Shown here: positions 54,293 through 64,000 of the stretch, piece after piece
Layout: every line of letters starts with the position of its first letter
Position numbering within the stretch: position 1 is the first letter of the stretch
NCBI GenBank assembly: GCA_964035795.1
Contig: OZ038325.1
Location: 3,870,277-3,934,276 of the forward strand
Direction of reading: 5' to 3'
Source: Pterobdella sp. o SKG-2022
Taxonomy: Eukaryota > Annelida > Clitellata > Hirudinida > Piscicolidae
DNA: 64,000 nt
Notes under the pieces: generated by a model
What the model was told of the DNA's origin: nothing
Databases searched by the model: none
What the model saw: only the letters and a program-made list of their open reading frames with translations
Translations under genes and position numbers: made by a program

Positions 54293-55670
54293 TTAATTAT
54301 TTGAAATCATAGCATTGAAATTAAAATAACTTGGCGATAATCGGCCATTCTGGAGACATGTCCTGCATGACTTCATTAGTATGGCTTCAACGCTAGTGAT
54401 CTCCGCTTGTTCAAGTACTTCAACACGTAATCGCTCCAGTGAATGTTGAGAATAATGCGGAGACAGCGCTGGTGGAAACGCTTTAGAAGTCGCATGTTGT
54501 GACGATAAGTTACCCATGCTTTACAGCCGTACAGTAGAGTGGTGAGTATGACGGCCCTGTACACGCTGATCTTCGTTCCCTTATTCAGATGCTTGTTTTT
54601 CCAGACTCTTTTGTACAGACTGCCAAAAGTGTTGTTTGACTTGGCCAGTCTGTTGTCTATTTCTCTGTCAATCTTGGCATTTGATGTGATTTCGCAGCCC
54701 AAGTAGGTGAACTGGTGAACGGTCTTCTACACAGTGTCTCCAATGGTGATGTGAGGAAAGCGATACTCTTCTTGAGATGCAGATTGGTGGAGAATTTTCG
54801 TCTTTTTCAGGTTGACTTCGAGACAAAAGAGTTGGGCAGTTTCTGCAAAGCAGGATTTCAGGTACTGCAAGGCTCTTTCGTTATGTGCAACGAGGGCAGC
54901 GCCGTCGGCAAATAGAGGTCTCGAGCTAACTGCTCACAAGTCCTTGTGTGGGCCTGCAACCTCCTAAGGTTAAATAGACTGCCATCGAAGCGATAACGGA
55001 TGTATACAGCATCTTCATCATCAAGGTCTTCCATGGCCTGCTTGAGCATCATGCTGAAAAGAATACTGAACATAGTTGGAGCCAGAGCACAACCTTGTTT
55101 CATACCATTGACAATGGGAAAGGGTCTAAAGAGGTCACTGTTTAACTCGAAGCTTAAGATGAAGCTTATTGCGGATTTGACGAAAAGCAGCTTTCTTCGC
55201 AGAACAGGACGGTTGAGCTAGGCAGACTTGGTGGGCTGATATTTTCTAGCAATTCCTGGATTTCTACATTGTTTTTCTCAAACCAGTCTTTATTTCTTTT
55301 AGAGGCAAACCCAAGGACTTCTTTAGACGTCTGGAGGATGGTAGTTTTCAGTTTGTCCCAGAGTGTTTAGAGAGAGGAAGTTTCTGGGAAGCTGTTCTTT
55401 CCAAGCTTGCTCTGTATGTTTTTCTGGAAGTCAGCTTTCACTTCAGCTGACTGTAGCATGCTTTGTTTGAACTTTTTCTTAAGTGGCTCTCCATTCTTTG
55501 GTCTTGGCTTGAAGTGCATCTTGAGTTTGCATTGCACTAGGCGGTGATCAGTATGACATTTTGCGCTGGGCATCACTCTGGTGTGCAAGACATCCTTGAG
55601 GTTTCGTTGACGCGCTAGAACATAATCAATGAGGTGCCAGTGTTTAGACCGAGGATGCATCCAAGTTGTT
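54293..55670 (-). pseudogene. V-family non-LTR retrotransposon with internal deletion
   Basis: The endonuclease end at 55367-55660 (KHWHLIDYVLARQRNLKDVL, then CHTDHRLVQCKLKM) and linker (SKEVLGFASKRNKDWFE) lead after a deletion to RT at 54858-55103 (VNGMKQGCALAPTMFSILFS, YIRYRFDGSLFNLRRL). A decayed ADD region follows, then the thumb at 54376-54702 (CEITSNAKIDREIDNRLAKS, LYKRVWKN, VILTTLLYGCKAW, LKRFHQRCLRIILNI). Motif A of the RT palm is missing. It is head-to-head with the plus-strand V copy starting at 55685. Confidence 0.8.
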
Positions 55671-55684
55671 TTTAAGCTGTCCTT

Positions 55685-58200
55685 TTGTTGGAAAATACAA
55701 CCTGCGAAAATTCATGGGAAGACTTGAAGGTCTCTGTATATAGTGCTTGTGAGAGATTACTGGGCATTAGAAAGCGTAAAAACCGAGACTGGTTCAATGA
55801 AAACGACGTGACAATACAGTCATTACTAGAATCTAAGTCAAAGGCAAATAATGCTTTGTCCAAGTGTGTGACAGGTTCTCGTGAATTATTAAGTTTGAAA
55901 TCCAGGTTTAATTCCATCAAAACCGAAATGCAACGCGAATCGAGAAAGATGCAAAATACTTGGTGGAGTAAGAGGGCTGATGAGATCCAATTAGCAGCTG
56001 ACAATGAGAACACCAAAGTATTTTACAGTCTATTGCGCGAGGTTTATGGCCCTTCTAGTTTCTCTATCACGCCTTTGAGAAGCAAAGATAATAAGAATCT
56101 CATTCGCGACCCATCCGGCATCCTAAACAGATGGAAAGAACACTTTGACGATCTCTTAAATAGACCTTGAGTATTCAATTCAGAGCTAGTGGAATCCATT
56201 CCAACTAAACCGGTTGAAGACGCTTTGAGTGATGAAATTACAGCACAAGAAGTGGAAGAGGCAGTTCAAAAACTGAACTCTGGTAAGTCCCCTGATATGA
56301 ACGGCCTTCTTGCAGAATTCTTTCATTGTGCTGGTCCAGTGTTGATGAGGCGTCTGACTACTCTATTACAAGCAGCTTGGAGAACTGAGCCTTTTTTAGT
56401 TGTGCTTTATAAGGGAAAGAGTCCTAAAAACGTTTGCAGTAACTACCGAGGAATTTCACTTTTATCAGTCGTGGGTAAAATTCTTAGTCGCATTATTTTC
56501 AAAAAAATTAACCTTCACATTGCCGATAATGTGTTGCCAGAGTCCCAGTGTGGGTTTAGAAGTGGTCGAGAAACAGTTGATATGATATTTACAATCAGAC
56601 AACTGCAAGAAAAATGTCAGAAACAGTGCAAAGATCTTTTTCAAGTGTTCATTGACCTCACTAAGGCCTTTGACACAGTAAACCGTGAAGCTCTTTGGTT
56701 GATTCTTGGAAAGTAAGGCTGTCCAGAGAAGTTGATTTCTATTTTGAAACTTTTCCACCACGACATGAAAACTACGCTGAATATCGGGGGCAAACTTGCA
56801 AAACCTTTCGCTGTAGGAAAAGGTGTCAAGCAGGGAGATACACTAGCTCCAACACTATTTGCGCTTTATTTTTCTATGGTGTTTCAATTAGCTTTCAAGG
56901 ACAGTAGCAAAGGTGTCTACATTTACTATCGGACCACTGGTCAGCTTTTTAACATCAAACACTTCACAACCAGAACCAAAAAAATGATGAGCGTAATACG
57001 TGAATTGCTTTATGCAGACGACTGTGCTTTGCTGACTCACACCGAGATGGAAATGCAGCACCTGATGGATTTTTTTGAAGCTGCGTGCACTGCGTTGGGG
57101 TTGACTATCAGTTTGAAGAAAACTGTTTTGATGTACCAACCAACTCCTGGAAAAACATGTCAAGCCATCAATCTATGTCTACGGACAAAAGCTGGCAGTC
57201 GTTCCAAAGTTTGTATATCTTGGAAGTACTCTCAATTGCAGTGACTCCATTGATGATGAGGTGTGCTTAAGAATAAGCAAAGCCAGCCACGCATTTGGCA
57301 TCTTGCATAAGCGTCTTTGGAGTCGCCATGGTATCTCTAAACGCACGAAGGTTAAAGTATAATGCGTGTGTTCTAACTGTTCTTCTTTATGCTAGTGAAA
57401 CTTGGACCACATATAGCAGGCACCTGAAACAACTTGAGCGTTTTCACCAACAGTGTCTGCGTAAGATTCTGGGCATAAAATGGCAGATGCACATCAGGGA
57501 CACCGAAATACTTGAGATGGCAAATATCGGTAGCATCGAAATCCTAATTTCCAAGCAACAGCTTAGATGGAGCGGACACTTAGTAAGATTGCCCAACGAA
57601 CGGATTTCAAAGAAAATATTTTATGGGCAACTTACCGATGGCAAAAGATTGGCTCACAAACCCAAAAAACGATTCAAAGATTGCTTGAAATAAACCTTCA
57701 AAAAATGCGGCATAAATTCCATTTTATGGGAAACACAAGCACAAAACAGGTTAACCTTGAGGAAAGTAAGTTTTGAAGCAACCGGTCGTTTTGAGGAAAT
57801 CAGACGGGAACACGCTAGGCTTAAACGCGATCTCCGGAAAGGAAACATCACTGAGCATGTAACAGAACTGACGTGTGGTCAATGTGAAGTCCATGTTTGA
57901 GCAGACCGGGTTTTCATTTAAGGTCCCATCTACGTCGTGTTTCTTCGGCCAAGCATGAAAAAGTGCACACTACTCGTCAGAATCCTATTTGCCCAATGCC
58001 ATTTGTAACATTTGTGGCAAAATCTGCAAAAGTGTAGGTGGCATAAAAAGGCATGAAAAAGTCCATATTTATAATACTCTCACTTATCCATCTATCCCGA
58101 ATCTTTTCATATATGTGGCAATTGTGGGAAGGGTTTGAAAAGCGACTTTTGAGCCAGAAACTGCAAAGCAATGGCAATACTTCAAGACGAGTTGCTGCCA
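55685..58200 (+). pseudogene. V-family non-LTR retrotransposon, linker to C2H2-finger tail
   Basis: The linker (55685-56170) includes RLLGIRKRKNRDWFNENDV. RT (56189-56716) includes VQKLNSGKSPDMNGLLAEFF, NYRGISLLSVVGKILSRII, QCGFRSGRETVDMIFTIRQL and FIDLTKAFDTVNREALW (motif A). After a frameshift near 56716: KGVKQGDTLAPTLFALYFSM and LLYADDCALLTHTEME (57005-57050). The thumb is at 57295-57693 (LYASETWTTYSRHLKQLERF, HQQCLRKILGIKWQMHIRDT). The 3' region encodes a C2H2 finger, CNICGKICKSVGGIKRHEKV plus H (about 58005-58065), after a decayed first finger. It ends at a TA tract near 58202. The endonuclease is missing. YADD is intact, but the ORF has several breaks. Confidence 0.87.
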
Positions 58201-58289
58201 CTATATATATATATATATCTATATACATTGTTTGTCAAAAGGATATTTAAAGATAGTTCTGATTGTTAGATTTTTTAGTGTTTGAGTTT

Positions 58290-58620
58290 TTTTCATATTA
58301 GACTTAAAATTACATGCCTAAATAGTGTTACAATGGTTAATATGAATATAAAAAAGAAAGTAATACAAATTTAACAGTGTTAGTATTTAGTTTATGAGTC
58401 TTCTTTAAAAATAGATTTTACTCTTAATTTTATATAGTTTATTCACTAAATAGTGAATATGATGTTTAAAACTTAAATTATTCTCAAATATACTTAAATT
58501 TTTAAGTGATTTTATAAGTAATAGGTCTGTTATCTTGAAAAAAATTTAAGTCGTTTATATTGAAATTAGTATTAATATTTTTGAAAACAGTATAAGTTTT
58601 TGCTGTATTTACTTCTAACG
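58290..58620 (-). pseudogene. X-family fragment (post-YADD region), copy C
   Basis: The minus strand reads LEVNTAKTYTVFKNINTNFN, then NDLNFFQDNRPITYKIT (58480-58620), and HHIHYLVNKLYKI further on. This matches the part of X copy A at 45100-45300 (NLVVNTNKTYYDVFKNINTN and PITYKITFNYLG). Confidence 0.65.
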
Positions 58621-58960
58621 GAAACTAAACACAGTCTTTTTCATGGGCGTAATAATTTGCTTTCATCATTTCATTTTGGTTCATAAATCTAACATGTTTG
58701 CACTGAAACTTAAATTACGTGTTCGACTGCAAATCTGGAATACGTGATGGCATAAGGAACGCAAATATAGTATAATCCTTTTCAATTCCTACTTAATATA
58801 TTTCAAATTGATAATGATTATGGCAACGCAGTTTCAATTGATATGCTAAAGCCCAGATTTACTAGAACGAGTGAAAATTTTTGTTGAAAAAACTTGTATA
58901 AATATAAAAAAATGTTTTCAAAGTAACATCATAATCTTCTTCAGCCAAAGTAAATACTGC
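58621..58960. other. AT-rich spacer
   Basis: Nothing recognised. Confidence 0.4.
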
Positions 58961-59091
58961 AAATTATTTGAACACAAAAATATAGTTTCATTGATTACAA
59001 AGCTTTTCGTTAACAAATTAACAATATCAAGTACATTAAAATTCAAAGACCTTTGTACTCAATAAAATTATTTTTGGTGTTCAAATAATTT
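58961..59091 (-). mobile_element. Foldback element with hammerhead-like motif (copy H)
   Basis: Inverted outer arms: AATTATTTGAACAC (58962-58975) with the complement near 59077-59090. On the minus strand 59034-58995 reads stem I UAC/GUA, junction UUGAUAUU, stem II GUUAA-UUUG-UUAAC, GAA, AAGCUU, U, GUAA. Stem II differs in sequence from the other copies but is still fully paired. Confidence 0.6.
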
Positions 59092-59789
59092 TTATGTTTT
59101 TAAAGTATTCTCAAATGTGACAGACTTTCAACTTATTATTTAGCTTCCAACATATTCTCGCAAGCATTTAGTAAAAAAATAATTTGTACACTAGAGAAAG
59201 CTCGCGCATACTCTCTGATTAAGCTGAAATATTTCTTTAAAAATTTAATTAAATGATTAATAATTATAATTCAATAATGCCTGAATATCTCCAAACTTGA
59301 CTAATTGACGGTTCAAATGATATATTGTCACTAAGCAAAATTTTTAAAACAACGTTATGAACGGGTTAAGAAACTTTTTCACGTGGAGATAGGGTCTAAA
59401 AAAACAAAATAAACTCTACAGAATTCTTGTAATTATTGACTTATACTATTTCTCATCTTAAATTTTTTTGGTATGTTTTGCTCGCCCACCACCTCACTCA
59501 TATTTTTAAAAATTCTTAGGCTTTGGAGCTTGACCTTTGAATTTTTTTTTTTCACCGAACTTAAGTTTTGGACAAAATCGACTGTGTCATAATTTGTTCC
59601 TACATTCACCACAATGTTGTTTAATCAGTTCACAATTATAATTTTTTAATTCATGCAAGCCACAGTGCAGTTTGATGGTCAGACTTCGCAATATTTTTTA
59701 TTGGAAAAGCTGTTTACTCACTCCAACTCTGGCTGTTATTCTTGTTTTTATCAGTTGATGCTTGTTTAGACAAAACCGTGAGTGTATTC
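59092..59789. other. AT-rich spacer
   Basis: No gene recognised. The last part before 59790 may be decayed retroelement. Confidence 0.4.
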
Positions 59790-60010
59790 TGTTCACATAT
59801 GATGATGGTGACTTTTTCAAGCTCACACAATGTAATTGCTAATCAATACCAAAAAAGGTTACGTTTACGAATTGCTTTATGCCGATGATGCTGCCTATGT
59901 GCATCTTCTTTCAGTCATCTGCAAGGCTTTCTTGAATGCTTTAGTAGTGTATGCAAGCATTTTGGTCTTACCATAAGCCTAGAAAAACTTTCTAGAGAAT
60001 GGAAAACTCA
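59790..60010 (+). pseudogene. V-like RT catalytic-box fragment
   Basis: YELLYADDAAYV (about 59865-59900) is followed, with a frameshift, by SHLQGFLECFSSVCKHFGLT and ISLEKL (59910-59990). This is the YADD region of a V-type RT. Flanks are degenerate. Confidence 0.65.
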
Positions 60011-60239
60011 CGTCTGCCAAAAATATTACTAGTAAGAAAAATCAAAGAAGATAAAAGACTACATTGAAAACAGCAAAATAGTGAAATGATGTAGTAAACG
60101 CAGGCTTTAAAAGTTTAGATATGGTTTCAACATGGAAAAAAGTAGCCTTTGAAAAAGGCCAATAGCAAAAAGAAGTTCATAAGAAACTCTTTGAATTGAA
60201 CCAGTCCACTCGGCTTCAGATACTAAAACTCAATAACAA

Positions 60240-60965
60240 CGACACTACGCTCAATAAATGGCACCATCACAACAAACTTCAACAATAAAATCCCCTAAAC
60301 GAACATTACTTTTAGCTTAACATTTTTCCGAAAATTTTAACTTCATAAATCTCTAATACAATAACACAATCTACACAGAAGATTTCACCATTGCCTTTTA
60401 TCATATTTAACTCTCACAAGCTACCCAGCTACAACAGAATTACTTTAGAGCTCTCCACTTATGGACAAGAAACAACAATCGACAAATAAACACCAGCAAC
60501 CCGACAGAATTTAATCAGATATTACACTCACCTTCGATAGAAAACCTATCCCCAACGTTAAAAACCTAACTATTTTTGGACTTACATCAATCCAGACTTA
60601 CGCGCATCAATAATACCAATACTAAAGCAATAAAAAACTTAACGCCAAAAAGCCGCTTATTTCACGCAACTTGGTTAAAAACAAAGAAAAACTTATTACG
60701 ACATTCAAAACTTCTCTACTACCTATATTAGAATATTCCAATACGATTTGGTATCCCATGGCTTCAGTTACTTCCATCAAAAAATTTCAATCGATAAAAG
60801 ACTCCGCTCTAAGAAGTGACTGGATGTACACGCGACACCAACATACAACAAGCTGTAAAAGACGCATTCTTTCTTTGTTTTGTATGGACTCAAGCGTTGG
60901 AGAGTCTCAGCAAGATATCAATAAAAGCTCAGCCTTTCAAACAAGATTTTTCCTGAACATTCTAT
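60240..60965 (+). pseudogene. Non-LTR retrotransposon C-terminal remnant of a further family
   Basis: Frame-shifted segments YTEDFTIAFYHI (a decayed Y-x-DD region), QLQQNYFRALHLWTRNNNRQ, LTRINNTNTKAIKNLTPKSR, and LVKNKEKLITTFKTSLLPIL with EYSNTIWYPMASVTSIKKFQ (60671-60820) correspond to the post-catalytic and thumb part of Jockey-like RTs. This is distinct from the V, X, Y, L and W families. Confidence 0.6.
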
Positions 60966-61059
60966 GAATCTTTTGACCGAATGCCATATCGAACAACAAT
61001 CTTCTTTCCTGTAATTCCCAAACAGACATGGCTAGCACTATCATGAAACCAATAGATTG

Positions 61060-61240
61060 GCTTTGTCCTAAGAAAAGAAGGTTTCGTTGTAGGAAGAACA
61101 AAAAACGTGGCCGACCAGAAACAACATTGCATCGCACAGTAAAAGCATAATGAGAGGAAGCACACTTGGGGCACTATTACCAAGCTAGCTCAAAACATGA
61201 ATGTGTAGACTTTTTGTTGCTGACCTATGAGCCAGTGGAC
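61060..61240 (+). pseudogene. Retroelement tail remnant
   Basis: RKNKKRGRPETTLHRTVKA, then EEAHLGHYYQASSKHE, resembles the K.GRP..TWRR....E....G..W..L...A.. C-terminal tail of RTE/CR1-type elements. Short and decayed. Confidence 0.4.
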
Positions 61241-61349
61241 GTAGCAGGTCTTAAAAATATCCTTGGGAAAATTGTTTTAAAAAATTTATAATTTTGGTTT
61301 TTCTTATTAGCAAAAAATGAATGATTCTTCGATCAAGGAAAAATAACTG

Positions 61350-61695
61350 CCAATCATCATCATCATCGTTTTGCGTCCGTATCCATGGGTTTGACGGGGT
61401 TTCATAATGGCTGTTCTCTCCATTTTTCGGTCTTGAGTTTCATTTTTCTTAAGTCATTGCTAACTAATTGGGATCATGTTTTTCTTGGTCTACTTTGTTC
61501 TCGCAAACCCTCTACCTCAACATGCATGAAGGCACTTGCTGGGTTACCAACATCCATCCTCATTACGTGCCCAAACCATCTCAGTCTATTTCTGCGCAGC
61601 ACTTCAGTGATCTCTGAAACTCCCAGTCTGTCCATTAATTCAACAGATGATCTGCCATTCTTTAAGCTTACATCACACATCCACTTGATCATCAT
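61350..61695 (-). pseudogene. Y-like element (copy 4), 3' end
   Basis: The minus strand after the inserted SINE continues as KWMCDVSLKNGRSSVELMDR, LGVSEITEVLRRNRLRWFGH and VMRMDVGNPASAF (61474-61690), and ends in a TGATGATGATGATTG tract at about 61345-61360. Confidence 0.75.
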
Positions 61696-62051
61696 TTTTT
61701 TTATTACCCCCATGTTCCATCGTGTAGGTTAGGAACGTACCCTATCTTCATCATCGGGCTGTTAGTGTTGGCTTTAGGATGTTTATTTGCAGATTAAGAA
61801 CTTGTCCTAACAATCTAGCCTGATGAGAGCAGACTGATGAAACAGTCTGTGTGGGGTCCTCCAAAAAATTATCTTGAAACAAGATAAAATTAGTAAGCCC
61901 AAAGGATCACTGGAGGATAGAGAAGGGTCGTTTAGATTTGTACCCTGAAAGGGTAGCAGCCCCAAAAACTAGCAGGCCTGTACGCTAGGGCGTAGATGTC
62001 TTTTAATTTCATGCCTTGGACAGGTGCCTTTTAACGTCATGCCCAGGTCCT
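61696..62051 (-). mobile_element. 356-bp SINE-like insertion with perfect 13-bp target-site duplication
   Basis: ATGATGATCAAGT (minus-strand sense) flanks it exactly on both sides (61683-61695 and 62052-62064). The duplication lies in the coding line of the Y-like element, which resumes in frame (DKMMIKWMCD) once the insert is removed. On the minus strand the insert begins AGGACCTGGGCATGACG and ends GGGGGTAATAAAAAAA, an A-rich tail as expected of a retroposed SINE or processed RNA. No ORF and no obvious tRNA promoter boxes are seen. A strong hairpin, CAGACTG/CAGTCTG, is internal (about 61829-61850). Confidence 0.8.
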
Positions 62052-64000
62052 ACTTGATCATCATCTTATCAGCTCTGGATATTCTAGTAATATCTTCTAT
62101 CTTAAAAAGCCAAGTCTCACTACCATAAACCATAACAATCCTGACGCAAACAGCATATAAACGCTTTTTTGTTTCAAGTGAAATTACCCGACTGGCTAAC
62201 GGTACCCTTAAACCCTTCCTTACACGGGCAATAGTACTAGCTTCAGCTCCACCACCAGCACTAATCATATCCCCTTGATAACAAAATTGGTCAGCTCCTT
62301 CATATTTATTTCCATCAAATTCAACGGCGTCATAATCAGCATCACTAACTTGAAAATATAAGCACGCCTTACATTTGAAGTTTATGGTAAAGCCAATTTT
62401 TTTTAGGCCACTACAGCGTTTGTGAACCCAGTGGTTACATAGAGTGAAAGAATAGAGCTGGTGCCAACACCTTTGAAACACACTCCAAAAGTGTTTTTCA
62501 GACTAGAAACTTTGACCGTGGTTTAGAGCACTGACCATAACCTTCGTTTTTTTCATGTTCACTCGAAGACCCTTGCTTTCAATACTGTTTTTACAAGCAC
62601 AGTAACTAACCTCTAACTCTTTTAGGCTTTTAGTTATAATCACTAAGTCATCAGCATACAGCAATTCTCACACGGACCTATTTCTGCGTTCTCTGAATAG
62701 CGCTTTTATAACAATGATGAAGAGCAAAGGACTCAGTAGAGAACCTTGCTGAATACCAATCGTCACACTAAACTTGTTAATCAGCACACTATTTATTCTG
62801 ACTCTACTTTTGCTACCTAAATACATCTTTACTAACCACTCCATAACCCAAAGCTTCCTCGAATACCACCTAACAATCTTTCTTGGAACTATATTAAGGC
62901 TTTTTCTAGGTCAACAAAGGCAGAGTGCAGTTTTTTCTTATTGCCAAGATACTTTTCTCGCAACTGTCGTGCTATGACAGTTGCAAGCTATGAAAATAGC
63001 ATCGATAGTACCTCTACCTGGCATGAATACGAACTGCATTGAGTCGATATTTATCTGACATGTAATTTCTTCTTCCATAACCTTTTCGAAGACCTTCATC
63101 AAATGCTCCAAGAGTTTCAAACCTCTATATTTTTCTCTCTCTGTCACCTCACACTTGTTTTTTGAAGCAGTTAAAGATCACGCTCGTATTCCAGTCTTCG
63201 GATATTTTATAATCATCTAAAATACCATCAAAAAGATTTACCATACGGCCAATGCCTACTTCGCCAGCAGCTTGCAACATTTCTGCAACAACTTCAAGAC
63301 TACCACATATTTTATTTCATTTTATTCTGCCCAACTCTTTTTTCCGTGTCGAATTCAATCTTAGGCCGCGGTTCAATTGTGGGATCGTTTATTGCTAACG
63401 ATTCTTTATTCCAATCAAACTCCTCATTCAGCAGACGTTTAGTGTTTTTGTCATGCAAGAAACTTTTCAGTCTGTAACAGCTAACTCCTCTTTGTCATTT
63501 TTGACACAATTCTCTCCAATGACATCACGGTTAGTTGCACACATACGCTTTGCTATTTTGAACACTTCTGTTCTATTGTCTTCCCTTCTTAGAACTTCAC
63601 AAAACCTTACCCGCTCAGCCACTCTCTTAGCATCGTATACCGCTCTGCAGCTTTCTTAGCACATAGATATTCATTTTTACTACCACTATTTCCAAGCTGC
63701 ACGCTTTTCTTTAACGGCCGAAGCAACAGTGTCATTCCATCACCATGTGACTTTATGTCTGGGCGGTCCTTTTGTCCGGCCACATACAGTATCAGCTGAA
63801 TCCAATAAATCCGCCTCAAGTGACTTCCACATGCTTTTGACACCCTACTCTTATCTATTATAAGATTTATCTCTAAACTGGGCGTCGAATTCGTTTCAGT
63901 TTGAAGTCTCTTGCAATCTTAACACTTTCCTCTTTGGCACAAAAATTTTTCTATAATTTTTTATAAGCCCCACTAATGTCACGCAGTAGCAGTTAATGCT
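62052..64000 (-). pseudogene. Y-like non-LTR retrotransposon (copy 4, divergent subfamily), continues past window
   Basis: From the window end downward: linker (63607-63843, SHGDGMTLLLRPLKKSVQLG); RT with REKYRGLKLLEHLMKVFEKV, QFVFMPGRGTIDAIFI (62938-63147); GIQQGSLLSPLLFIIVI (about 62710-62770); LLYADDLVIITKS (62635-62675); a Cys/His finger (CNHWVHKRCSGL, FKCKAC); and the thumb CYQGDMISAGGGAEAST, RLYAVCVRIVMVYGSETW (62050-62481). It has the same RT-finger-thumb order as the other Y copies but only distantly similar sequence. Several frameshifts. Confidence 0.82.

Noticed and set aside
61820..61852. Hammerhead core (CTGATGAG...GAAAC) inside the 356-bp insertion on the plus strand
   Set aside because: The bases between CTGATGA and GAAA do not pair as stem II. 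They instead form a separate CAGACTG/CAGTCTG hairpin.

Overview
This is an AT-rich (very roughly 30% GC) animal nuclear window. Spliced exons of two conserved metazoan genes lie in a sea of decayed retrotransposons, foldback repeats and microsatellites. There are no prokaryotic operons, rRNA genes or CRISPR arrays. The species cannot be fixed from sequence alone. An FMRFamide-receptor-like GPCR, a replication-licensing CDT1 gene, many APE-type non-LTR retrotransposon families, Penelope-style hammerhead-like motifs and a tRNA-derived SINE suggest an invertebrate, possibly a cnidarian or other AT-rich lineage. Two runs of exactly 200 N (25447-25646 and 42561-42760) look like scaffolding gaps, so the window joins three contigs.

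Genes. (1) CDT1, + strand, 1138-10381: five exons with matching splice phases encode the C-terminal part of the licensing factor up to the stop codon. Its introns hold at least five retroelement fragments, a hammerhead-like foldback and a SINE. (2) A rhodopsin-class GPCR in two opposed pieces. TM1 and TM2-TM3 exons lie on the + strand at 32002-32158 and 37878-38074. TM4-TM5, TM6, TM7 and tail exons lie on the - strand from 25350 down to 22568. The pieces are complementary, do not overlap, and sit on either side of a 200-N gap. The simplest reading is one receptor gene whose middle contig (25647-42560) is inverted in the scaffold.

Repeats. At least seven non-LTR families are present; the labels are mine. 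Y has an RT with a PHD-like Cys/His insert. V is an RT with a C2H2-finger tail. L carries a YLDD/HLDD catalytic box and occurs three times. X is Asn-rich, CR1/Jockey-like, with a CCCH-finger ORF1. W is a GC-rich, fairly intact RTE/CR1-type element. There is also an RTE-like element with a TGATGA tail, and L2/CR1-type elements. A pogo/Tigger DNA transposon is present as well. Region 45.8-54.0 kb is a nested insertion: one minus-strand X element is interrupted by a full-length Y element, an L fragment and a hammerhead-like foldback.

Most notable signal: at least seven scattered short foldback elements (9.0, 18.7, 28.2, 30.7, 35.2, 37.6, 53.7 and 59.0 kb) share a three-way-junction RNA motif with hammerhead ribozyme layout. 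Stem I and stem II covary between copies. Most copies carry U3/A8 where the classic core has C3/G8, and one copy keeps C3/G8. Their outer arms differ in sequence between subfamilies. Other items are two pure TTC tracts (540 bp and 1017 bp, the longer starting 95 bp after a GPCR splice donor) and a tRNA-derived SINE family with a 3' GCGCTT hairpin.
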